DNA from: Pseudomonas sp. B21-040
GTDB taxonomy: Bacteria > Pseudomonadota > Gammaproteobacteria > Pseudomonadales > Pseudomonadaceae
Direction of reading: 5' to 3'
DNA: 64,000 nt
Assembly: GCF_024748695.1 (NCBI RefSeq)
Contig: NZ_CP087176.1
Location: 6,069,501 to 6,133,500 of the forward strand
Both the position numbers and the translations under genes were made by a program. Below, piece by piece: positions 38,889 through 48,889 of this stretch (the first letter of the stretch is position 1; each line of letters opens with the position of its first letter). The notes beneath the pieces were generated by a model. The model worked only from the letters and a program-made list of their open reading frames with translations. It searched no databases and was not told the DNA's origin.

Positions 38889-39697
38889 AAAGGTTTCTCC
38901 AACACGGCGTAGACCACCTGGTAAGTCGCCGGCAAACCTTCGGCCTGGCGAAATTGCTCATACGCCTCGATCAAACCGAGGATCCGCGCACGGCCAGTCA
39001 AACCACCCGGCCGCCCTGGGTTCAAGTTGTGCGCACCCAATGCCTTCAGTTCATGGGTCAGGCTGCGCACATCCGGGTAATGCAATACATGAGGACGCGT
39101 TTGCAGGCTGACAGTCTTCAAGCCACTGGCAGCACACAACTGCTGATAAACACCCAACTCGCGGAAGCGATTGACGTGGACCATGCCATCGACCTGACGC
39201 CAGCTGTCACGCAGTTCAAACAACGTCCCTACACAAAGACTAGCAAACGCGAAAATACCCCCTGGTTTCAGCACCCGGTGCGCCTCGCGAAGCACCGACT
39301 CAAAATCAGCGCACCACTGCACGGCAAGGCTGGAGAAGATCAAATCGCAGGTCGAATCCTGGAGCGGCAAGCGCTCGGCATCGCCCGCGATGAAATGGGT
39401 CGCCCCACCCAATGGCCGCGCGTGATTGAGCATGCCTTCGGCAATGTCGAGGGCGACACCCTGACCGGCCGGAAAACGCTCGCTCAACGCACGACTGAAA
39501 TAACCGGTGCCGCAGCCCAGGTCCAGCCAGCGACCCGGGACAAAATCACCCGGCAAGCGACTCAACAACTGGCTGCCAACATCGCGTTGCAATTCGGCCA
39601 CGCTGTCATAGCTCGCTGCCGCGCGAGAAAAGGACGCTGCCACCTGGCGCTTGTCAGGCAAACCGCCGGGCAGATTGGGAAGGGATAAATCAGTCAT
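38885..39697 (-). CDS. bioC: Malonyl-ACP O-methyltransferase BioC
   Basis: SAM-dependent methyltransferase that caps malonyl-ACP so fatty acid synthesis can build pimeloyl-ACP methyl ester. The ATG at 39697 gives [20 protein letters not shown], 270 aa; earlier in-frame starts lie inside bioH. Motifs: [20 protein letters not shown] and the SAM-binding [11 protein letters not shown]. It overlaps bioH by 8 bases and bioD by 4. Confidence 0.94.
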   Translation of the reverse strand: MTDLSLPNLPGGLPDKRQVAASFSRAAASYDSVAELQRDVGSQLLSRLPGDFVPGRWLDLGCGTGYFSRALSERFPAGQGVALDIAEGMLNHARPLGGATHFIAGDAERLPLQDSTCDLIFSSLAVQWCADFESVLREAHRVLKPGGIFAFASLCVGTLFELRDSWRQVDGMVHVNRFRELGVYQQLCAASGLKTVSLQTRPHVLHYPDVRSLTHELKALGAHNLNPGRPGGLTGRARILGLIEAYEQFRQAEGLPATYQVVYAVLEKPL

Positions 39698-40421
39698 CAC
39701 CGGACTCGTGCAAAAAGGCCTGAATCGCCCCCGCCACACCGTGGGGGTCTTCCAGAAGAAACGCATGACTGGCCTGTTCAATCAGACCAATTTCGACATC
39801 CGGCAGCAGCGTCAGCAAATCCCCTGCGGCTTCGGCCGGAACCAGGCCGTCGAGGCCGGCGAACAAATGAAATTGTGGACCGCGATATGCCTGCAAAGCC
39901 TGGCGAGTATCCAGTTGTGCAAGGACTTCCAGACCGGCCGCCAAAACCGAAGCAGTGGAATGGGGCGCACCACCGAGCAGTAACCGGGAAAGACCGCGAG
40001 GGTCTTGCGCGCCTTGCGCACACAGCAACGAAAACCGTTTCAACGTCAGGCGTGGATCTGCCTGGCAGCCGGCCAGAAACGCCTCGAACGTCTCGGCGGG
40101 CATCGCGCTCGGCCATTGCTCATGGGCAACAAACGAAGGATTGCTCGCCAGCGTCAGTAAACCGCAGCAGCGATCGCCTCGACGCGCCGCCAGCTCCGCC
40201 GCGAGCATGCCACCCAAGGACCAGCCTGCGAGCCAGGCGTCTTGCGGCAGGGTCGAATCCAGCTCATCGAGCCACTCGTCAAGATCACTCGATTCCAGTT
40301 CCGGCAACGGCTCGATCTCGACCCGCAGATGCTCATCCAGCCCACGCAAGGCTGCCGCCAAGGGTTCCAGCGGCGAAATCCCGAGGCCCCATCCGGGCAG
40401 CAGAATCAGTCGGTCACGCAT
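39690..40421 (-). CDS. bioH: Pimeloyl-ACP methyl ester carboxylesterase BioH
   Basis: Alpha/beta hydrolase, 243 aa, that removes the methyl cap to give pimeloyl-ACP, ending the BioC-primed chain. The nucleophile elbow GWSLGG is present ([10 protein letters not shown]), with a C-terminal catalytic His near [11 protein letters not shown]. It overlaps bioC and bioF by 8 bases each. Start [12 protein letters not shown] is typical. Confidence 0.93.
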   Translation of the reverse strand: MRDRLILLPGWGLGISPLEPLAAALRGLDEHLRVEIEPLPELESSDLDEWLDELDSTLPQDAWLAGWSLGGMLAAELAARRGDRCCGLLTLASNPSFVAHEQWPSAMPAETFEAFLAGCQADPRLTLKRFSLLCAQGAQDPRGLSRLLLGGAPHSTASVLAAGLEVLAQLDTRQALQAYRGPQFHLFAGLDGLVPAEAAGDLLTLLPDVEIGLIEQASHAFLLEDPHGVAGAIQAFLHESGDD

Positions 40422-41592
40422 GGCTTGGCTCCGATTTCAAAAGTGCAAAACAATCGGCCAGTCCATTCAACAAGCGCTGCACCTGTGCCTCGCTATGAGC
40501 GGCGGTCAGGGTCACCCGCAAGCGGGCGCTGCCAGCCGGCACGGTCGGCGGACGGATCGCGGTCACCATCAGACCGCGCTCGCGCAACATCTGCGACAGC
40601 CGTACCGCACGCCCGGCATCGCCGATCATGATCGGCTGGATCGGCGTGAAACTGTCCATCAGTTCCAGGCCAATCTGCTCGGCACCCTGGCGGAACTGAC
40701 GAATCAGCACCTTCAGATGCTCACGCCGCCAGTGTTCGGTGCGCAGCAGTTCGAGGCTTTTCAGCGTCGCGCAGGCCAGCGCCGGTGGCTGGCTGGTGGT
40801 GTAAATGTAGGGTCTGGCGAACTGGATCAGACTTTCGATCAACTCGTCACTGCCAGCAACAAAGGCCCCGGCCGTGCCGAATGCCTTGCCCAGTGTGCCC
40901 ACCAGAACCGGCACGTCTTCCTGACTCAGGCCAAAATGCTCGACGATCCCACCGCCATTGGCGCCCAGCGGCCCAAACCCGTGAGCGTCATCGACCATCA
41001 GCCAGGCGCCTTTGGCCTTGGCTTCGAGCGCCAGCGCCGGCAGATTGGCGATGTCGCCGTCCATGCTGAATACGCCGTCGGTGACCACCAGCGTATTACC
41101 GGTGGCCTTCTCCAGCCGCTTGGCCAGACTGACCGCGTCGTTGTGCAGATAGCGGTTGAAGCGCGCGCCGGACAGCAAACCGGCATCCAGCAACGAGGCG
41201 TGATTGAGTCGATCCTCCAGCACCGTATCACCCGCCCCGACCAAGGCCGTGACTGCACCGAGATTGGCCATGTAACCGGTGGTGAACAACAACGCACGCG
41301 GACGGCCGGTCAGGTCAGCCAAGGCCTCCTCCAGCGCGTGATGCGGCGTGCTGTGGCCGATCACCAAGTGCGACGCCCCGCCACCGACGCCCCAACGAGC
41401 CGCACCGGCGCGCCAGGCTTCGATCACTTGCGGGTGATTGGCCAGGCCCAAGTAGTCGTTGTTACAGAACGCGAGCAACGGTTGACCATCGACCACCACT
41501 TCCGGGCCTTGAGGGCTTTCGAGTAGCGGGCGCTGGCGGTAGAGGTTTTCGGCACGACGGGCAGCAAGGCGTGCGGCGAGATCGAAAGACAT
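40414..41592 (-). CDS. bioF: 8-amino-7-oxononanoate synthase BioF
   Basis: PLP enzyme condensing pimeloyl-ACP with L-alanine. 392 aa from ATG 41592 ([21 protein letters not shown]); a longer frame to 41637 runs into a REP element. The PLP lysine lies in [17 protein letters not shown] and the cofactor Asp in [13 protein letters not shown]. It overlaps bioH and is separated from bioB by a 134-base gap holding a REP pair. Confidence 0.94.
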   Translation of the reverse strand: MSFDLAARLAARRAENLYRQRPLLESPQGPEVVVDGQPLLAFCNNDYLGLANHPQVIEAWRAGAARWGVGGGASHLVIGHSTPHHALEEALADLTGRPRALLFTTGYMANLGAVTALVGAGDTVLEDRLNHASLLDAGLLSGARFNRYLHNDAVSLAKRLEKATGNTLVVTDGVFSMDGDIANLPALALEAKAKGAWLMVDDAHGFGPLGANGGGIVEHFGLSQEDVPVLVGTLGKAFGTAGAFVAGSDELIESLIQFARPYIYTTSQPPALACATLKSLELLRTEHWRREHLKVLIRQFRQGAEQIGLELMDSFTPIQPIMIGDAGRAVRLSQMLRERGLMVTAIRPPTVPAGSARLRVTLTAAHSEAQVQRLLNGLADCFALLKSEPSHA

Positions 41593-41625
41593 GCAGGCCT
41601 CGCGAGTAGGAATGGGGTACAGCCC

Positions 41626-41717
41626 CTGTAGGAGCAAAGCTTGCTCGCGATAAGAGCGCCGCAGTCATTCAGGCCGACCGAGGCGTTTTCATCGCGGGCA
41701 AGCCTTGCTCCTACAAG
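41626..41717. repeat. REP inverted pair between bioF and bioB
   Basis: CTGTAGGAGC...TTGCTCGCGAT (41626-41651) and ATCGCGGGCAAG...GCTCCTACA (41690-41716) are divergent copies of the same REP family in opposite orientation. They lie inside the bio operon. Confidence 0.75.
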
Positions 41718-41726
41718 GCAAAGGAC

Positions 41727-42782
41727 TTAAACAGCTGCGTTGTAAAACTGCTCGCTGCTCTTCTGCTCAACCAGCGCTTGCTCGATGGCGGCTTGATGCA
41801 CCTCGTCGGCGTGTTCTTCGCGCGCTTCCGGCAGAATCCCCAGGCGCGAGAACAGTTGCATGTCCTTGTCGGCTTGCGGGTTGGCAGTGGTCAGCAGTTT
41901 TTCGCCGTAGAAAATCGAGTTGGCGCCAGCGAAGAACGCCAGGGCCTGCATCTGCTCGTTCATCGCTTCGCGGCCAGCGGACAAACGCACGTGGGATTGC
42001 GGCATCAGGATGCGGGCGACGGCGAGCATGCGGATGAAATCGAACGGGTCGACGTCTTCCGCATTTTCCAGCGGCGTCCCGGCGACTTTCACCAGCATGT
42101 TGATCGGCACCGATTCCGGATGCTCTGGCAGGTTGGCCAACTGGATCAGCAGATTGGCGCGGTCATCAAGGGACTCGCCCATGCCAAGGATGCCGCCCGA
42201 GCAGATCTTCATCCCCGAATCACGCACGTAGGCCAGGGTTTGCAGGCGCTCGCCGTAGGTGCGGGTGGTGATGATGCTGCCGTAGAACTCCGGCGAGGTG
42301 TCGAGGTTGTGGTTGTAGTAGTCGAGGCCGGCCTTGGCCAGCGCTTCGGTCTGGTCCTGATCCAGGCGACCCAGGGTCATGCAGGTTTCCAGGCCCAGGG
42401 CTTTCACACCTTCGACCATCTTCAGCACGTAAGGCATGTCTTTGGCCGACGGATGCTTCCACGCGGCGCCCATGCAGAAACGGGTCGACCCGATGGCCTT
42501 GGCGCGAGCGGCCTCTTCGAGGACCTTCTGTACTTCCATCAACTTTTCTTTTTCCAGGCCGGTGTTGTAGTGACCGGACTGCGGGCAATATTTGCAATCT
42601 TCAGGGCAGGCGCCGGTCTTGATCGACAGCAGCGTGGAAACCTGGACGCGGTTGGCGTCGAAATGCGCACGGTGCACCGTCTGCGCCTGGAACAACAGGT
42701 CATTGAATGGCTGAACGAAGAGTGCTTTGACTTCGGCCAAAGACCAGTCATGACGCAGGGTTGCAGTGGTGCTGGCGCTCAT
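41727..42782 (-). CDS. bioB: Biotin synthase BioB
   Basis: Radical SAM enzyme that inserts sulfur into dethiobiotin. 351 aa from ATG 42782 ([20 protein letters not shown]). The [4Fe-4S] motif CX3CX2C is C59-C63-C66 ([14 protein letters not shown]). Auxiliary-cluster cysteines are expected further on (for example in GLETCMTLG). First gene of the bio operon, divergent from comF with a 91-base shared promoter gap. A longer start at 42845 would reach almost to comF and is unlikely. Confidence 0.96.
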   Translation of the reverse strand: MSASTTATLRHDWSLAEVKALFVQPFNDLLFQAQTVHRAHFDANRVQVSTLLSIKTGACPEDCKYCPQSGHYNTGLEKEKLMEVQKVLEEAARAKAIGSTRFCMGAAWKHPSAKDMPYVLKMVEGVKALGLETCMTLGRLDQDQTEALAKAGLDYYNHNLDTSPEFYGSIITTRTYGERLQTLAYVRDSGMKICSGGILGMGESLDDRANLLIQLANLPEHPESVPINMLVKVAGTPLENAEDVDPFDFIRMLAVARILMPQSHVRLSAGREAMNEQMQALAFFAGANSIFYGEKLLTTANPQADKDMQLFSRLGILPEAREEHADEVHQAAIEQALVEQKSSEQFYNAAV

Positions 42783-42873
42783 GGGCGTTTCCTTTGTTTT
42801 ATGCTTGGCAAGCGACTGGGGACGGAATACCCACAGACGCGACACGGATGTTCGGCATATTTAAGGAAGACTC

Positions 42874-43614
42874 ATGCGCTGTCAACCACGTTACGAAGGG
42901 GCGGTTTACATCTGGTTAAAAAACAATCAGCACTGTTTGCTCTGCGCTGAACCGGCCGATGAACACATCCCGATTTGCATGGCCTGCGAAACGGAACTGC
43001 CCTGGCTTGGCGATCACTGCCAAACCTGTGCCCTGCCCTTGACCGGCGCCGGGCTGACCTGCGGCCAGTGCCAGGAACACCCGCCCGCCTTCGAGCGAGT
43101 GGCCACACCCTGGACTTACAGCTTTCCGCTGGACACGTTGATCACACGCTTCAAGCACTCGGCAAAGTGGCCATTCGGCCGCCTGCTCGGCGAACTTCTC
43201 GCGCAGTTCCTGCAACATCGCTTCGATGAAGACCTGAATCGACCTGACGCGCTCGTCCCCGTGCCGCTGGCCGCTAAACGCTTGCGTCAACGGGGCTTCA
43301 ATCAAGCCGCGATGCTCGCCCGCTGGCTCGGCGCCAACCTCGACATCCCTTGCGACGAAACGCTGCTGTTGCGGATTCAAGACACCAGCGCGCAGCAGGA
43401 TTTGAATGCCGATGCCCGCAAAAAGAACCTTCGCCATGCCTTCGCCCTGACACCCGGCGCGCACATCAAGGGCCGTCATCTGGCCTTGGTGGACGACGTG
43501 CTGACCACCGGTGCGACGGCGCAAGCCCTCGCCCGGTTGTTAATGGAGGCTGGCGCCGCACGGGTTGATGTCTACTGCCTGGCCCGAACACCCAAACCTG
43601 GCGACGTGGCCTGA
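42874..43614 (+). CDS. ComF family phosphoribosyltransferase-like protein
   Basis: 246 aa. An N-terminal double zinc ribbon is shown by four CXXC pairs (C21/C24, C35/C38, C49/C52, C63/C66). A phosphoribosyltransferase-type fold follows, with VPVPLAAKRLRQRGFNQAAMLAR and the PRPP loop LALVDDVLTTGATAQALA. ComF relatives take part in DNA uptake and recombination in competent bacteria. The role in Pseudomonas is unsettled. AAGGAAG precedes the ATG. Confidence 0.92.
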   Translation: MRCQPRYEGAVYIWLKNNQHCLLCAEPADEHIPICMACETELPWLGDHCQTCALPLTGAGLTCGQCQEHPPAFERVATPWTYSFPLDTLITRFKHSAKWPFGRLLGELLAQFLQHRFDEDLNRPDALVPVPLAAKRLRQRGFNQAAMLARWLGANLDIPCDETLLLRIQDTSAQQDLNADARKKNLRHAFALTPGAHIKGRHLALVDDVLTTGATAQALARLLMEAGAARVDVYCLARTPKPGDVA

Positions 43615-43677
43615 CTTGACTCCCGCGCCCCAAGCGGCCAACGTCTTTCCAATCGTCACAGCCCAAAGCGCCTTGCC

Positions 43678-44442
43678 ATGTCCTTGCCAACCTTGTTGTC
43701 CCAGCACATTGTCCGTCGTCCGCAGCGCATTGCGTTGCTGCAACACATCGCCGAACAAGGCTCGATCACCCGTGCCGCGAAAAGTGCGGGCCTGAGCTAC
43801 AAGGCCGCATGGGATGCGATCGACGAACTGAACAACCTGGCGCAGAAGCCGCTGGTGGAGCGCAGTGTCGGTGGCAAAGGCGGCGGGGGCGCCAAACTCT
43901 CCAGCGAAGGCCTGCGTGTGTTGCGCCTTTACCAAAAGCTGCAAGCCCTGCAGGCCCAAGTGCTGGAGGCGGCCGAAGACGCCAGCGATCTGGACTTGCT
44001 CGGCCGCCTGATGCTCAGGACCAGCGCGCGTAATCAACTGCATGGCAAGGTTGTGGAGATCGAAGCTCAGGGGCGCAATGACCTGATCCGTCTTGAATTG
44101 GCCGAAGGCTTGAACATTGATGCGCAGATTACCCACGACAGCACCCTGCGCCTGGAGTTGGAAATCGGCACCGAGGTGGTCGCATTGATCAAGGCCGGTT
44201 GGCTGGACCTGCTGGGCATCGACCAGCAGGAAACACCCGGCAACAACTGCTTGAACGGCATTATCGAAGAAATTCTCGACGCCGAAGACGGCCCCAGCGA
44301 AGTGCGCATCGGCCTGCCTAATGGCCATACGCTGTGCGCGCTGGCCGAACCGCTGCACTTGAGAACCCTGGGGCTTGCCATCGACAAACCGGTACGGGTG
44401 CAATGTTCGCCGTCCAATATCCTGTTGGGCACTCCGCTCTGA
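43678..44442 (+). CDS. ModE-type molybdenum-dependent transcriptional regulator
   Basis: 254 aa. The N-terminal LysR-like winged helix (RIALLQHIAEQGSITRAAKSAGLSYKAAWDAIDELN) is followed by the KGGGGAKLSSEG turn typical of ModE. Two TOBE (Mop) domains that bind molybdate or tungstate come next (SARNQLHGKVVEIEAQG; GNNCLNGIIEEILDAEDG). No modABC genes are adjacent. It ends 28-58 bases before the PhoX gene. Confidence 0.9.
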   Translation: MSLPTLLSQHIVRRPQRIALLQHIAEQGSITRAAKSAGLSYKAAWDAIDELNNLAQKPLVERSVGGKGGGGAKLSSEGLRVLRLYQKLQALQAQVLEAAEDASDLDLLGRLMLRTSARNQLHGKVVEIEAQGRNDLIRLELAEGLNIDAQITHDSTLRLELEIGTEVVALIKAGWLDLLGIDQQETPGNNCLNGIIEEILDAEDGPSEVRIGLPNGHTLCALAEPLHLRTLGLAIDKPVRVQCSPSNILLGTPL

Positions 44443-44500
44443 AACAAAAACGTCACGGAGGCTCATTAAGGTGACTGCAAAAACCCGCAGGGAGCCTGAT

Positions 44501-46402
44501 GTGAGCCTATTAGAAGAAAACCAATCCACCGACCTCGAAAAAATGGTCGGCCTCAGTCGTCGTGGTTTCATCAGCGCCGGTGCCCTCTGCGGTGCGGCGA
44601 TGTTCCTCGGTGGCAACCTGCTGAGCCGTAGCGTGCTGGCCGCGAGCGTCAGCGCAGGCACCAGCAAACTGTTGGGCTTTGACAGCATCCCCGCCGCCAC
44701 CAGCGACGCCATCACCCTTCCCGCGGGTTACAAATCCTCGGTGCTGATCAGTTGGGGCCAGCCCCTGCACAAAAACGGCCCGGCCTTCGACCCCAGTGGC
44801 AATGGCACGGCCGAACAGCAGGAACTCCAGTTCGGCGACAACAATGACGGCATGAGCCTGTTCGAGTTTCCCGGTGAGAAAGACCGGGCGCTGATGGCAA
44901 TCAACAACGAATACACCAACTATCGCTACCTCTACGCGCACGGCGGCATGCCACAATCGGCCGAAGAAGTGCGCAAGGCGCTGGCCTGCGAAGGCGTGTC
45001 GGTGATCGAAGTGCAGCGCAAGAACGGCCAATGGCAATTCGTCCAGGGCTCGCGCTACAACCGACGCATTCACGGCAACGCACCGATCACCCTGAGTGGC
45101 CCGGCCGCCGGCCATGAACTGCTGAAAACCAGCGCCGACCCACAGGGCAAAAATGTCCTCGGCACCTTTCAGAACTGCGCCAACGGCAAGACGCCGTGGG
45201 GCACGTACCTGACCTGTGAAGAGAACTTCACCGACTGCTTCGGCAGCAGCAATGCCGAGCAAAAATTCGACGCCGCGCAGAAACGCTACGGCGCGGTGGC
45301 GACCAGCAAAGAGATCAACTGGCACCCGCACGACGCGCGTTTCGACCTGGCGAAAAATCCGAACGAACTCAATCGTCACGGCTGGGTGGTGGAGATTGAC
45401 CCGTTCGATCCGCAATCGACGCCGGTCAAGCGCACGGCCTTGGGCCGCTTCAAGCATGAGAACGCCGCGCTGGCTGAAACCCATGACGGCCGCGCCGTGG
45501 TGTACATGGGCGACGACGAACGCGGCGAGTTCATCTACAAGTTCGTCAGCCGCGACAAGATCAACCACAAAAACCCCAAGGCCAACCGCGACCTGCTGGA
45601 TCACGGCACGCTGTACGTCGCGCGCTTCGACGCCGGCGACGGCAATGCCGATCACCCGAAGGGCCAGGGCGAATGGGTCGAGCTGACCCACGGCAAAAAC
45701 GGTATCGACGCCAGCAGCGGCTTCGCCGACCAGGCCGAGGTGCTGATCCACGCACGCCTCGCCGCCAGCGTGGTGAAAGCCACGCGCATGGACCGCCCGG
45801 AATGGATCGTCGTCAGCCCCAAGGATGGCCAGGTTTATTGCACCCTGACCAACAATGCCAAACGCGGCGAGGACGGTCAGCCGGTGGGCGGACCGAACCC
45901 GCGTGAGAAGAACGTGTACGGTCAGATCCTGCGCTGGCGCACCGACCGCGACGATCATGCCGCCAATAGCTTTGCCTGGGACCTGTTTGTGGTCGCCGGC
46001 AATCCGGGTGTTCATGCCGGCACGCCGAAGGGCGGATCGTCGAACATCACGCCGCAGAACATGTTCAATAGCCCGGATGGCCTGGGGTTCGACAAAGCTG
46101 GACGCTTGTGGATTCTCACCGACGGCGATTCGAGCAATGCCGGTGACTTTGCCGGCATGGGCAACAACCAGATGCTGTGTGCCGACCCTGTGACCGGGGA
46201 GATTCGCCGCTTCATGGTCGGGCCGATTGGCTGCGAAGTCACCGGGATCAGCTTCTCACCGGATCAAAAGACCTTGTTTGTCGGCATTCAGCATCCGGGG
46301 GAAAATGGCGGTTCGACATTCCCGGAGCATTTGCCCAATGGCAAACCGCGGTCTTCGGTGATGGCGATTTCCCGTGAGGATGGCGGGATCGTCGGCGCCT
46401 GA
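44501..46402 (+). CDS. PhoX family phosphatase (DUF839), Tat-exported
   Basis: 633 aa from GTG 44501, with GGGAG six bases before it. Another GTG at 44471, with GGAGG, would add ten residues. A twin-arginine signal is clear (MVGLSRRGFISAGALCGAAMFLGG), so the enzyme folds in the cytoplasm with its metals before export. The body has the PhoX propeller motifs: TYLTCEENFTDCFG, WHPHDARFDL, VYMGDDERGEFIYKF and a late DGDSSNAGDFAGMGNNQMLC. PhoX enzymes are calcium/iron-dependent phosphomonoesterases, often under PhoB control. No clear Pho box was identified in the short upstream gap. The role in phosphate supply is inferred from the family. Confidence 0.88.
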   Translation: MSLLEENQSTDLEKMVGLSRRGFISAGALCGAAMFLGGNLLSRSVLAASVSAGTSKLLGFDSIPAATSDAITLPAGYKSSVLISWGQPLHKNGPAFDPSGNGTAEQQELQFGDNNDGMSLFEFPGEKDRALMAINNEYTNYRYLYAHGGMPQSAEEVRKALACEGVSVIEVQRKNGQWQFVQGSRYNRRIHGNAPITLSGPAAGHELLKTSADPQGKNVLGTFQNCANGKTPWGTYLTCEENFTDCFGSSNAEQKFDAAQKRYGAVATSKEINWHPHDARFDLAKNPNELNRHGWVVEIDPFDPQSTPVKRTALGRFKHENAALAETHDGRAVVYMGDDERGEFIYKFVSRDKINHKNPKANRDLLDHGTLYVARFDAGDGNADHPKGQGEWVELTHGKNGIDASSGFADQAEVLIHARLAASVVKATRMDRPEWIVVSPKDGQVYCTLTNNAKRGEDGQPVGGPNPREKNVYGQILRWRTDRDDHAANSFAWDLFVVAGNPGVHAGTPKGGSSNITPQNMFNSPDGLGFDKAGRLWILTDGDSSNAGDFAGMGNNQMLCADPVTGEIRRFMVGPIGCEVTGISFSPDQKTLFVGIQHPGENGGSTFPEHLPNGKPRSSVMAISREDGGIVGA

Positions 46403-46419
46403 TTATCGATCACGCAGAT

Positions 46420-46527
46420 GATCGTTCCCACGCTCTGCGTGGGAATGCCTCACCGGACGCTCCGCGTCCGCTTCTGAGGACGCGGAGCGTCCCTGGCTGC
46501 ATTCCCACGCAGAGCGTGGGAACGATC
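46420..46527. repeat. Palindromic intergenic repeat (GATCGTTCCCACGCTC family)
   Basis: Outer arms 46420-46442 and about 46502-46527 are inverted copies of GATCGTTCCCACGCTCTGCG; a second nested inverted repeat (GGACGCTCCGCGTCC) fills the middle. A degenerate copy is at 57333-57433. A known type of Pseudomonas intergenic palindrome, distinct from the REP family elsewhere in this window. Confidence 0.8.
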
Positions 46528-46598
46528 CCCCTAAAGAAGCCCCGTCTGCGCTACCATGCTTGGCCGGACGCGGCAGCCTGCTGCGCGCAGGAGTCAGC

Positions 46599-47573
46599 AT
46601 GGCCCACCCGTTTGCAACCCTCACCCCAGACCTCGTGCTCGATGCCGTCGAAAGTATTGGCTTTCTCAGTGACGCGCGCATTCTGGCGCTCAACAGTTAC
46701 GAGAACCGTGTCTATCAGGTCGGCATCGAAGATGGCGAGCCGCTGATCGCCAAGTTCTACCGTCCGCAGCGCTGGACCAACGAAGCGATTCTCGAAGAGC
46801 ACCAGTTCACCTTCGAACTCGCCGAATGCGACGTACCGGTAGTCGCCCCGATGATTCACAACGGCGCCAGCCTGCACGAGCACAACGGCTTTCGTTTCAC
46901 CCTGTTCCCCCGCCGTGGTGGCCGCGCGCCGGAGCCGGGAAATCTCGATCAACTCTATCGCCTGGGTCAATTGCTCGGTCGCCTGCACGCCGTCGGCAAA
47001 ACCAAACCGTTCGACCACCGTGAAGCGCTGGGTGTGAAGAACTTCGGCCACGACTCGCTGACCACCTTGCTCGAAGGCAATTTCATCCCCAAGAGTTTGC
47101 TGCCGGCCTACGAATCGGTGGCCCGCGACCTGCTCAAGCGTGTGGAAGATGCCTACAGCAACACGCCGCACCAGAACATTCGCATGCACGGTGATTGCCA
47201 CCCCGGCAACATGATGTGCCGCGACGAAATGTTCCACATCGTCGACCTCGATGACTGCCGCATGGGCCCGGCGGTGCAAGACATCTGGATGATGCTGGCC
47301 GGTGACCGCCAGGAATGCCTCGGGCAGCTGTCGGAACTGATGGACGGCTACAACGAGTTTCACGACTTTGATCCTCGGGAACTGGCGTTGATCGAGCCAC
47401 TGCGCGCCTTGCGCCTGATGCACTACAGCGCCTGGCTCGCCCGTCGCTGGGACGACCCGGCGTTCCCGCACAGCTTTCCGTGGTTTGGCAGCGAGCGGTA
47501 TTGGGGCGACCAGGTGCTGGCATTGCGCGAGCAACTCGCAGCCCTGAACGAAGAACCCCTTAAACTTTTCTGA
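46599..47573 (+). CDS. srkA: SrkA/YihE-type stress response serine/threonine kinase
   Basis: 324 aa from ATG 46599 (MAHPFATLTPDLVLDAVESI) with AGGAG upstream; the longer frame starts inside the repeat. A protein kinase-like fold of the aminoglycoside phosphotransferase (APH) type is shown by IRMHGDCHPGNMMCRD (catalytic loop) and HIVDLDDCRMGPAVQDIWMML (metal-binding Asp). E. coli SrkA counters MazF-linked and envelope stress death. Single gene between repeats. Confidence 0.9.
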   Translation: MAHPFATLTPDLVLDAVESIGFLSDARILALNSYENRVYQVGIEDGEPLIAKFYRPQRWTNEAILEEHQFTFELAECDVPVVAPMIHNGASLHEHNGFRFTLFPRRGGRAPEPGNLDQLYRLGQLLGRLHAVGKTKPFDHREALGVKNFGHDSLTTLLEGNFIPKSLLPAYESVARDLLKRVEDAYSNTPHQNIRMHGDCHPGNMMCRDEMFHIVDLDDCRMGPAVQDIWMMLAGDRQECLGQLSELMDGYNEFHDFDPRELALIEPLRALRLMHYSAWLARRWDDPAFPHSFPWFGSERYWGDQVLALREQLAALNEEPLKLF

Positions 47574-47585
47574 CCCACCTAGAAA

Positions 47586-47676
47586 CCCTGTGCGAGCTTG
47601 CTCGCGATAGCAATCCATCAGTCACTGATGTGCTGATTGAATCGCCGCCATCGCGAGCAAGCTCGCTCCCACAGGG
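47586..47676. repeat. REP inverted pair after srkA
   Basis: CCCTGTGCGAGCTTGCTCGCGAT (47586-47608) and ATCGCGAGCAAGCTCGCTCCC (47650 onward) are inverted copies of the REP family around a 41-nt spacer. Confidence 0.8.
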
Positions 47677-47773
47677 TTGAGTGTTCACAATTACCCAACC
47701 TAATCAGGCAGGACATTCGTAGACAAATCTCCTTACAATCCCTCTTTGTTAGCTGCCTAAGCAAGGATTCTGC

Positions 47774-48661
47774 ATGCAAGCTGCCAACCCGCGTCGCGGG
47801 TACATTCTGGGCCTGAGTGCCTACATCATTTGGGGACTTTTCCCGCTCTACTTCAAAGCCATTGCCAACGTGCCCGCCGTGGAAATCATCATCCATCGCG
47901 TGCTGTGGTCCGCGCTGTTCGGTGCCTTGTTGCTGATGGTCTGGAAACATCCCGGCTGGTGGCGCGAACTGCGAGACAACCCCAAACGCCTGGCGATCCT
48001 CGCCCTCAGTGGCACGCTGATTGCGGCCAACTGGCTGACCTACGTGTGGTCGGTGAACAACGGGCGGATGCTCGAGGCCAGCCTCGGTTACTACATCAAC
48101 CCGCTGGTGAACGTGTTGCTGGGGATGTTGATCCTCGGCGAACGGCTACGGCGCATGCAGTGGCTGGCCGTGGGTTTGGCGGCGGTTGGCGTGGCGCAGC
48201 AGGTGTGGCAAGTCGGCAGCCTGCCCTGGGTGTCGCTGGTGTTGGCGCTGACGTTCGGGTTCTACGGATTGATCCGTAAGCAGGCGCCGGTCAAGGCATT
48301 GCCCGGTCTGGTGGTGGAAACCTGGATGCTGGTGCCGATTGCTGTTGCGTGGCTGCTGTTCAACCCGACGGCGGCCAGCGCCCAACCCGAGTTCTGGACC
48401 ACCTCTGAAGCCTGGTGGCTGGTCGCCGCCGGCCCGGTCACGCTGGTGCCGCTGGTGTGTTTCAACGCCGCCGCACGGCATTTGCCTTACACGACGTTAG
48501 GATTTCTCCAATACCTGGCGCCGACACTGGTGCTGTTGCAAGCCGTTCTGCTGTTTGGCGAACACTTGTCATCCAGCACGCTGGTCGCGTTCATCTTTAT
48601 CTGGGCAGGTCTTGCGGTTTATAGCGTCGATGCGTGGATAAGTTTGCGCCGCCGCAGCTGA
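47774..48661 (+). CDS. rarD: RarD family EamA transporter
   Basis: 295 aa inner-membrane drug/metabolite transporter with about ten hydrophobic helices and two EamA repeats. It starts RRGYILGLSAYIIWGLFPLYFK, the RarD hallmark, and has the LTYVWSVNNGRMLEASLGYYINPLVNVLLG segment. AAGGA precedes the ATG. The substrate is unknown; the name comes from chloramphenicol-related phenotypes and should not be read as proof of resistance. Confidence 0.9.
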   Translation: MQAANPRRGYILGLSAYIIWGLFPLYFKAIANVPAVEIIIHRVLWSALFGALLLMVWKHPGWWRELRDNPKRLAILALSGTLIAANWLTYVWSVNNGRMLEASLGYYINPLVNVLLGMLILGERLRRMQWLAVGLAAVGVAQQVWQVGSLPWVSLVLALTFGFYGLIRKQAPVKALPGLVVETWMLVPIAVAWLLFNPTAASAQPEFWTTSEAWWLVAAGPVTLVPLVCFNAAARHLPYTTLGFLQYLAPTLVLLQAVLLFGEHLSSSTLVAFIFIWAGLAVYSVDAWISLRRRS

Positions 48662-48724
48662 TCAAAAAACACACAAACCTCTGCAGGCCACGGCCCTATT
48701 GGCCTGCATCGATCCTTCCCAAGG

Positions 48725-48845
48725 TTATCCACAGCGTGATCCCCGCCGTTTGTGTGCAACTCGTTGAAACTGATGGTTTTTTGATCAGATACTGAAGAAG
48801 CCCGGCCGGCGTGGGCTAGCGGGCTGTCTCTACAGGTTATCCACA
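48725..48845 (+). promoter_or_regulatory. Two perfect DnaA boxes in an intergenic gap
   Basis: TTATCCACA occurs exactly at 48725-48733 and 48837-48845, same strand, 112 bases apart, in the 228-base gap between rarD and the GcvR-like gene. Related GGATAACC sequences lie just after the second. Candidate DnaA titration or regulatory sites; the replication origin itself is not here. Confidence 0.5.
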
Positions 48846-48889
48846 GGTGGGTGCACGTTTAACTTGGATAACCTTCCCGGATAACCCGG

